Shown here in pieces: positions 5,798 to 9,738 of a DNA stretch of 9,738 bases (its first letter is position 1; every line of letters starts with the position of its first letter). Position numbers and translations under genes: made by a program. The DNA is taken from positions 1-9,738 of the forward strand of contig JABDRA010000236.1 in the NCBI GenBank assembly GCA_013041995.1, written 5' to 3'. The DNA comes from Anderseniella sp. GTDB taxonomy: Bacteria > Pseudomonadota > Alphaproteobacteria > Rhizobiales > Aestuariivirgaceae. The notes beneath the pieces were generated by a model. The model searched no databases. It saw only the letters and a program-made list of their open reading frames with translations, and was not told the origin of the DNA.

Positions 5798-5842
5798 GGT
5801 CTATACAGACCCGTATATGAGTGATCTTGATGCAAATTGCAA
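5798..5842 (-). promoter_or_regulatory. Candidate csp promoter and start-site palindrome; the rest of 5667-5963 holds no gene
   Basis: On the minus strand TTGCAA (5842-5837) and ATATAC (5818-5813) are 18 bp apart, giving a weak sigma-70-like promoter in an AT-rich patch. A palindrome GGTCT-ATAC-AGACC (5798-5811) lies just downstream, about where transcription would begin. This would give the csp mRNA a leader of roughly 140 nt. The remaining 300-bp stretch between csp and the gene at 5964 shows no coding frame of its own; the open plus-strand frame here is an extension of csp antisense. Confidence 0.3.
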
Positions 5843-5864
5843 TTGATATGCGAAAATAAACCTG

Positions 5865-5880
5865 AAAACGGCTAACGCCG
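5865..5880 (-). terminator. Weak terminator-like hairpin after the 5964 gene
   Basis: On the minus strand CGGC-GTTA-GCCG is followed by TTTT (plus-strand A-run 5865-5868). The stem is only 4 bp, so this is a weak candidate, but it is placed about 85 bp after the stop of the minus-strand gene at 5964 and is oriented correctly. Confidence 0.3.
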
Positions 5881-5963
5881 AAAACCATCTGTAATGATCC
5901 CAAAGCTGACCGCTTTCAAGGTTATACAGCAGCTTTATGGATTCAATCTAACCTCATCTCGCT

Positions 5964-6200
5964 CTAGGCAGCGACTTCAGATGCGGCTGTGTCTACGAGA
6001 ATGATTTCAACAACGGCCGCCTTGGCAATCATCGATTCACGCCCGTCCTTGTGCTTGAATTCCAATATCAGGCTATCGCCACCCAGAACACGTTTGATGT
6101 CGCTGCTCATGGGAATCATCAGCGTGCCGTCCACAGACCGGCCGTCACTGAGCAGCATCTGCACTTCGTATTCTTTTCTGTTGTTGTCATTGTTGAACAT
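5964..6200 (-). CDS. Small conserved-looking protein of unknown function
   Basis: 78 residues. The ATG (6198-6200) has AGGGA at 9-nt spacing, a good ribosome site, and the frame ends at TAG. The N-terminus is Asn-rich (MFNNDNNRKEY). The body alternates hydrophobic strands and turns: YEVQMLLSDGRSVDGTLMIP, then a short polar segment DIKRVLGGDSL, ILEFKHKDG and MIAKAAVVEIILVD. It looks like a small all-beta domain with the strand-GxxxxGxL pattern seen in SH3-like or PilZ-like barrels, but I cannot assign a family and see no catalytic residues, signal peptide or membrane span. It is on the same strand as csp but separated by almost 300 bp, so a shared transcript is doubtful. Confidence 0.7.
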   Translation of the reverse strand: MFNNDNNRKEYEVQMLLSDGRSVDGTLMIPMSSDIKRVLGGDSLILEFKHKDGRESMIAKAAVVEIILVDTAASEVAA

Positions 6201-6431
6201 TGCACCGCATCCCTGTTGTTGTCCCGATAGCTATACCAACACAGACTTTAAACATTCATCTGCAAATTCGCGGTGATTTTATGGGTTTCATCAGCACTAG
6301 GCAGATTTGAGTATTGAGGCACCGGCAGCTCCGATGTCGGCATCCATCACTCACAAGAGTTGAGATTAGAACTTTCAGCCTGCGACAAAACGTGCCTTAC
6401 TGGACGCGTACAGACCAAACAGGATGGTGCA

Positions 6432-6869
6432 ATGTCTGCCAAAATAGTGATTGGCCTTGACGGCAGCGGTTCAGGGGAACGTGCCGTTGCTTATGCCAAA
6501 AAACAAGCAAAGCAAATAGGGAAATGCGAATTGATCGCTGTCTATGTGATCGAATGGTCACCCTACAGCTTTCAAACACCGGAAGAAAACGAACAACGCC
6601 ACAAGCGGCGCGAAGAAGAAATAGCCGCTGCCAACAGTCGTATTGTCATACCGGCTGTCGATGCCTTGAAGGCCGAAGGGTTTTCCGCACACGGTGTGGT
6701 GAAGCACGGGGATGTTGCCGACCTGCTGAATGCAGTGGCTGTCGAAGAAGGTGCAGATCAGATTGTCGTCGCACGATCATCAGACGGTGGAATTGCAAGC
6801 CGCGTATTCGGCACCTCAACTGCAAAACTCGTCATGACAGCAACTGTCCCGGTCACGGTTGTCGGATAA
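6432..6869 (+). CDS. Universal stress protein, UspA family
   Basis: 145 residues. The ATG at 6432 follows AGGA (6421-6424) at 7-nt spacing and starts directly at the family opening MSAKIVIGLDGSGSGERAVA; a start at 6360 would add 24 unrelated residues. It is a single Usp domain: first strand plus loop (DGSGSG), then CELIAVYVIEW, a charged helix (ENEQRHKRREEEIAAA), HGVVKHGDVADLLNAVAVEE and the last strands DQIVVARSS and VPVTVVG. ATP-binding Usps carry G-x2-G-x9-G-S/T near the end; here the matching segment is ARSSDGGIASRVFGTST, so the first two glycines are Ala and Ser while the final GT is kept, and nucleotide binding is uncertain. Its stop overlaps the Shine-Dalgarno of the following symporter, so the two are very likely co-expressed. 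The 231 bp upstream hold no gene and no convincing promoter. Confidence 0.9.
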   Translation: MSAKIVIGLDGSGSGERAVAYAKKQAKQIGKCELIAVYVIEWSPYSFQTPEENEQRHKRREEEIAAANSRIVIPAVDALKAEGFSAHGVVKHGDVADLLNAVAVEEGADQIVVARSSDGGIASRVFGTSTAKLVMTATVPVTVVG

Positions 6870-6880
6870 GGAAACGTCTC

Positions 6881-8422
6881 ATGAAAAAACTTACCTTGAC
6901 GACCCTCGCGCTGAGCGCGGCAGGGTCAACTTCCGCATTTGCACAAGAGGCCCGATCCATTGACCAGGCTGTAAATGAAACCTTCGCTGCGGTAACAGGC
7001 CCGTTTGTGAATTTCATTTTCTCGCCCTTTCCCGGCACCAGTTTTCCATGGATCGTGATGTGGCTGGTGATTGCCGCATCATTGTTCACGGTCTACTTCG
7101 GGTTCATCCAGATCAGAGGCTTCCGGCATTCCATCCAGCTTGTAAAAGGTGATTATGCAGATCCCAATGATGCCGGTGAAGTAAGCCACTTCCAGGCGCT
7201 GACAACCGCCCTGTCCGGCACCGTGGGCCTCGGCAACATTGCCGGTGTGGCGGTGGCCGTGGGCATTGGCGGTCCCGGTGCGACGTTCTGGATGATTGTG
7301 GCCGGCCTTCTGGGCATGGCATCGAAATTCACCGAATGTACGCTTGGCGTCAAATACCGCAACGAATATGATGACGGCACCGTTTCAGGTGGCCCGATGT
7401 ATTATATGTCAAAGGGTTTTGCGGAACGTGGCGTGCCGGGTGGCAAGATCATGGCCGTGGTGTTTTCCATATTCTGTATTCTCGGCGCCCTTGGCGGCGG
7501 CAACATGTTCCAGGCCAATCAGGCACACGCCCAGATCTCGGGCATCATGGGTGACTATCCCGGCTGGATCACCGGCATTATATTTGCCCTGGTTGTGTAC
7601 GCGGTGATTGTCGGTGGCATCAAATCCATCGCCAGTGTAACGGAAAAAGTGGTTCCCTTCATGGGCGTCCTATATGTCGGTACCGCGCTGCTCATCCTGT
7701 TGATCAACTACGACAAGATCGGCTGGGCATTCGGACAGATCTTCGAAGGTGCCTTCACCGGTCTGGGTGTTGCAGGTGGTTTTGTGGGTGCCCTTATTCA
7801 GGGTTTCAAGCGCGCCGCCTTCTCCAATGAAGCAGGCGTTGGTTCAGCGGCCATCGCTCACTCGGCGGTTCGCACCAAGGAGCCGATCACCGAAGGACTG
7901 GTATCCCTGCTGGAACCTTTCATCGACACAGTCGTGATTTGCACCATGACCGCTCTGGTCATCACCATTTCCGGATTGCTGATCGTTGATCCGGCAACAG
8001 GTAACTTCGTTCTCGATGGCAACTCCATCGCAACGGTTGATGGTGTTAAAGGGGTATCGCTGACCTCTGCAGCGTTTGCAACCGGCTTCAGCTGGTTCCC
8101 GTATGTGCTCGCAGTTGCAGTGGTCCTGTTCGCTTTCTCAACCATGATCTCCTGGTCATATTACGGTTTGAAAGCCTGGACCTACCTGTTCGGCGAAGGC
8201 AAGACCACAGAACTGGTGTTCAAGATCATCTTCTGTGTCTTCGTCGTTATCGGCGCCTCGGCCAGCCTGGGCCCTGTGATCGACTTCTCTGACGCGGCAA
8301 TCTTTGCCATGGCAGTGGTTAATATCACGGCGCTCTACTTCCTGATGCCGATTGTGAAAAAGGAAATGAACTCGTACATGTCCCGCCTAAAGTCTGGCGA
8401 GATCAAGCGGTTCAAGCACTAA
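6881..8422 (+). CDS. AGCS-family sodium:amino-acid (alanine/glycine) symporter
   Basis: 513 residues from the ATG at 6881, whose ribosome site TAAGGA (6867-6872) overlaps the usp stop codon. The frame is open far upstream but that part is antisense-like noise over usp. The N-terminus is a cleavable-looking signal, MKKLTLTTLALSAAGSTSAF then A-Q (cleavage about 21/22), seen in a number of proteobacterial members. The AGCS core follows: GTVGLGNIAGVA (113-124), the family signature GGPGATFWMIVAGLLG (130-145, with Ile where the pattern usually has Trp), SGGPMYYM (169-176), GGGNMFQANQ (205-214), and further spans to about 490. Family members import alanine or glycine with Na+; the exact substrate cannot be read. 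The C-terminus is basic (RLKSGEIKRFKH). A strong terminator follows. Pairing with a Usp suggests post-translational or stress-linked control of uptake. Confidence 0.95.
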   Translation: MKKLTLTTLALSAAGSTSAFAQEARSIDQAVNETFAAVTGPFVNFIFSPFPGTSFPWIVMWLVIAASLFTVYFGFIQIRGFRHSIQLVKGDYADPNDAGEVSHFQALTTALSGTVGLGNIAGVAVAVGIGGPGATFWMIVAGLLGMASKFTECTLGVKYRNEYDDGTVSGGPMYYMSKGFAERGVPGGKIMAVVFSIFCILGALGGGNMFQANQAHAQISGIMGDYPGWITGIIFALVVYAVIVGGIKSIASVTEKVVPFMGVLYVGTALLILLINYDKIGWAFGQIFEGAFTGLGVAGGFVGALIQGFKRAAFSNEAGVGSAAIAHSAVRTKEPITEGLVSLLEPFIDTVVICTMTALVITISGLLIVDPATGNFVLDGNSIATVDGVKGVSLTSAAFATGFSWFPYVLAVAVVLFAFSTMISWSYYGLKAWTYLFGEGKTTELVFKIIFCVFVVIGASASLGPVIDFSDAAIFAMAVVNITALYFLMPIVKKEMNSYMSRLKSGEIKRFKH

Positions 8423-8445
8423 TTCCAGAGCTCGCACAAACACTG

Positions 8446-8478
8446 ATGCCGGAGTGGCTAACATCACTCCGGCATTTT
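8446..8478 (+). terminator. Rho-independent terminator of the usp-symporter unit
   Basis: ATGCCGGAGTG (8446-8456) pairs perfectly with CACTCCGGCAT (8465-8475) around loop GCTAACAT, followed by TTTT (8475-8478). It lies 23 bp after the symporter stop and between convergent genes; the minus strand has only a weak T-rich continuation, so it may partly serve the DUF1772 gene as well. Confidence 0.9.
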
Positions 8479-8489
8479 CTATAGGCGGC

Positions 8490-8984
8490 TCAACTGCTGG
8501 CGAGCACGCGAATTGCGATCAGGAAACAAACTACGGAGCCGATAGACGCAATGGTCCTGACATGGTTCCACAAGGTCCAGGAAGAGGCGTAAACAGTCCA
8601 GTAGGATGCTGTTTCGGTGCTTTCATGGTTCATGGCATCAAGCCGCTGGTTCATCGGCACGTTGAACGCCACGGTTACCATGAACACCCCGATCACATAG
8701 AGCACACATCCGGAGACAATCCACGTAACCGCAGGGCTTGTAATGTACACGACTGCATAGGGAACAAGCGCCACCGAGATCACAAGCATGGCGATCAGAA
8801 GAGCCATGAAAACCGACCCGTAAACCTTGCGGTTGATCAGTTGCATGGTCTCGATGCCGCTTGCCGGGCCGGCAGCAAAGAGTGACTTCATCACGAAGTC
8901 CGAAAACGCCAGGAACACGCCTGCTATGAGGCCGCAGGCAACAACCGCTGCAGCGCAGGCTATCAGTATCAAATCGTCTGTCAT
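8490..8984 (-). CDS. DUF1772 (anthrone oxygenase-like) membrane protein
   Basis: 164 residues. The ATG (8982-8984) is preceded by AGGAG at 7-nt spacing; an open extension upstream overlaps the preceding gene in another frame. Four hydrophobic helices are visible: about 4-26 (ILIACAAAVVACGLIAGVFL), 54-78 (YGSVFMALLIAMLVISVALV), 84-110 (VTWIVSGCVLYVIGVFMVTV) and 143-162 (IASIGSVVCFLIAIRVL). The family landmarks are NVPMNQRLDAM after the third helix and the WTLWNHVRT segment before the fourth. DUF1772 proteins include fungal anthrone oxygenases, but bacterial members are mostly uncharacterised. It starts 25 bp after the NAD(P)H oxidoreductase and shares its operator region, so the two should be co-induced; a joint role on quinone-like or aromatic compounds is an inference. 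Confidence 0.88.
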   Translation of the reverse strand: MTDDLILIACAAAVVACGLIAGVFLAFSDFVMKSLFAAGPASGIETMQLINRKVYGSVFMALLIAMLVISVALVPYAVVYITSPAVTWIVSGCVLYVIGVFMVTVAFNVPMNQRLDAMNHESTETASYWTVYASSWTLWNHVRTIASIGSVVCFLIAIRVLASS

Positions 8985-9009
8985 AACGGTTCTCCTGTAA
9001 CTGTCATCA

Positions 9010-9597
9010 TCACGCTGCGGCGCTGGCGCCCATTCGTTCAGCCTTGCCGATCCAGCCAGAGATCTTTCGGTCACTGGCGGTTTTGACCGACCCGAACTGT
9101 ACGATGTTGTGCGTCTTGATCCCGCAAAACCCGAGAACCTGGTTTTTCATGACCCGTCGCGCCGGCTTCCTGTACAACAGGGTATCGATGAGCGGTGGCG
9201 TGTCCGACGTGATAATCGCATCGGCGGACTTTCCCGTGAGCAGCTTGTCCCACTTCACACCGCGTGAGTGATACTTGAACCCAAACCCGGGCGCGAGAGC
9301 GCGGTCCAGTACCGCCTTGGCCTTTGTCGGCATTCCGCCCCACCAGTACGGGTGTACAAACAACAGGTGGTCGGCCCATGCGACATTGTCCTGCCAGGCC
9401 TTGAGGTCAGGTTCCAGCGCCGGCGTGGTTTCGTCATAGCCGGAAAAACTATCCATCTCGAATGCCATTTCACTTAAGTTCATACGCCGCACCTGGGAGC
9501 CGTTTCGTTCCGCGCCCGCCTGATAGGCGTCGGCAATTCCTGCGCATAAAGATTCGAGCCTGGGGTGGCCGACCCAGATGAAAATCCGATTTGTCAT
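9010..9597 (-). CDS. NAD(P)H-dependent flavodoxin-fold oxidoreductase (quinone reductase-like)
   Basis: 195 residues. The ATG (9595-9597) follows AAGGA at 7-nt spacing. It belongs to the Flavodoxin_2/NQO1-KefF-like group: first strand and FMN-phosphate loop as RIFIWVGHPRLESLCAGIA, then a helix, DLKAWQDNVAWADHLLFVHP, the signature PYWWGGMPTKAKAVLDRAL (80-98) followed by APGFGFKY, and SADAIITSDTPP near residue 130. Such enzymes are FMN- or FAD-dependent two-electron reductases acting on quinones and other electrophiles, limiting redox cycling. The substrate is unknown. It is the first gene after the palindromic operators and is divergent from a TetR-family gene, the classic arrangement for a ligand-induced detoxification operon. 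Length is normal for the family. Confidence 0.92.
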   Translation of the reverse strand: MTNRIFIWVGHPRLESLCAGIADAYQAGAERNGSQVRRMNLSEMAFEMDSFSGYDETTPALEPDLKAWQDNVAWADHLLFVHPYWWGGMPTKAKAVLDRALAPGFGFKYHSRGVKWDKLLTGKSADAIITSDTPPLIDTLLYRKPARRVMKNQVLGFCGIKTHNIVQFGSVKTASDRKISGWIGKAERMGASAAA

Positions 9598-9628
9598 GAT
9601 GTTTTCCTTTCACTTGACACCGTGTCAA

Positions 9629-9657
9629 TTGACATGATGTCAAGTAAATCGTACTTT
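9629..9657 (+). promoter_or_regulatory. Candidate promoter of the TetR-family gene, built from an operator arm
   Basis: TTGACA (9629-9634) is a perfect -35 hexamer and is also the left arm of operator copy 2. At 17-bp spacing the -10-like hexamer is TACTTT (9652-9657), a 3/6 match. Transcription would start near 9663, the A of the regulator start codon, which implies a leaderless or nearly leaderless mRNA. Confidence 0.5.
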
Positions 9658-9669
9658 ACATCATGTCAA
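9641..9669 (-). promoter_or_regulatory. Candidate promoter of the oxidoreductase-DUF1772 operon
   Basis: On the minus strand TTGACA (9669-9664), the right arm of operator copy 3, is followed after 17 bp by TACTTG (9646-9641). Transcription would begin near 9634, inside operator copy 2, leaving copy 1 just downstream. A bound repressor would block it. The -10 is weak. Confidence 0.4.
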
Positions 9670-9738
9670 GTGATAATCTCGAAACCCGAACCCGCATTCT
9701 GAATGCAACGTGGAAGCTGCTGGAGGCTGACAAGGGCC
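9663..9738 (+). CDS. TetR-family transcriptional regulator, N-terminal start only (runs off window)
   Basis: The frame from the ATG at 9663 reads MSSDNLETRTRILNATWKLL then EADKG up to the window edge, 25 codons. The spacing TRxRILxATWKLLExDKG matches the first helix of TetR DNA-binding domains (TRxxIL-A---LL---G). The helix-turn-helix itself and the ligand domain lie beyond the edge. No Shine-Dalgarno precedes the ATG, and the candidate promoter places the transcript start at or next to it, so leaderless translation is likely. Operator copy 3 overlaps the start codon, implying autoregulation together with control of the divergent oxidoreductase operon. The family call rests on one helix and the genetic context, and other short-HTH families cannot be fully excluded. 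Confidence 0.75.
   Translation, partial: MSSDNLETRTRILNATWKLLEADKG

Larger units (their letters stand above)
9614..9669. promoter_or_regulatory. Three-copy 15-bp palindromic operator, probable TetR-family binding sites
   Basis: Copy 1 TTGACACCGTGTCAA (9614-9628) and copy 2 TTGACATGATGTCAA (9629-9643) are perfect 7+1+7 palindromes that abut. Copy 3 TTTACATCATGTCAA (9655-9669) has one mismatch and extends to ACTTTACAT/ATGTCAAGT at 9653-9671. Centres are at 9621, 9636 and 9662. Copy 3 covers the start codon of the divergent regulator gene. Site size, dyad symmetry and position between a TetR-family gene and its neighbour operon fit the standard mode of TetR repressors; that this protein binds here is inferred. 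Confidence 0.85.

Noticed and set aside
5577..5846. Plus-strand frame covering csp antisense and part of its upstream gap
   Set aside because: No family features and mostly a shadow of csp.
6524..6880. Upstream extension of the symporter frame
   Set aside because: It overlaps usp in another frame, is Cys/Arg-rich and noise-like, and the ATG at 6881 has a ribosome site and a signal peptide.
8454..8885. Plus-strand open frame antisense to the DUF1772 gene
   Set aside because: His/Gly/Asn-rich shadow translation that begins inside a terminator; the minus-strand gene has clear family motifs.

Overview
The window looks like alphaproteobacterial chromosome, possibly Hyphomicrobiales or a related marine lineage. 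The clues are the gene order ffh-rpsP-rimM-trmD-rplS, the Gly/Met-rich Ffh tail, Ala/Glu-rich tails on ribosomal proteins, moderately high GC and proteins of alphaproteobacterial type. No insertion sequence, phage gene, tRNA, rRNA or CRISPR array is visible. Most of it is ordinary core genome; the unusual material is in regulatory DNA and in a few gene ends.

Layout. Positions 1-3114 (+) hold the translation/secretion cluster: the 3' end of ffh, rpsP, rimM, trmD, and rplS, with a structured leader before rplS and a strong intrinsic terminator after it. Positions 3167-3416 hold no gene but carry a diverged two-copy 32-bp repeat. Next comes a small single-span membrane protein (3417-3704, +), converging on a class I SAM methyltransferase (minus strand) whose frame is cut by an in-frame TAA 24 codons before its apparent natural end; a 66-nt hairpin lies just beyond that end. 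A DUF599 membrane protein (4674-5393, +) is followed on the minus strand by a cold shock protein with its own terminator, and then by a small unknown protein.

Positions 6432-8422 (+) form a two-gene unit: a UspA-family protein, then an AGCS-type sodium:amino-acid symporter whose Shine-Dalgarno overlaps the usp stop codon. From 8490 to the end is a divergent regulatory locus. On the minus strand are an NAD(P)H-dependent flavodoxin-fold oxidoreductase and a DUF1772 membrane protein; on the plus strand is the first part of a TetR-family regulator. The 65-bp gap and the regulator start codon carry three copies of a 15-bp palindrome (TTGACAY-S-RTGTCAA type), in which the palindrome arms double as -35 hexamers. 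This is a self-contained, probably autoregulated detoxification or redox switch.

The best leads are the triple TetR operator with a probable leaderless regulator, the helix-hairpin-helix domain fused to bL19 with a hairpin-rich leader in front, and the interrupted methyltransferase. I do not see evidence for a wholly new multi-gene system.
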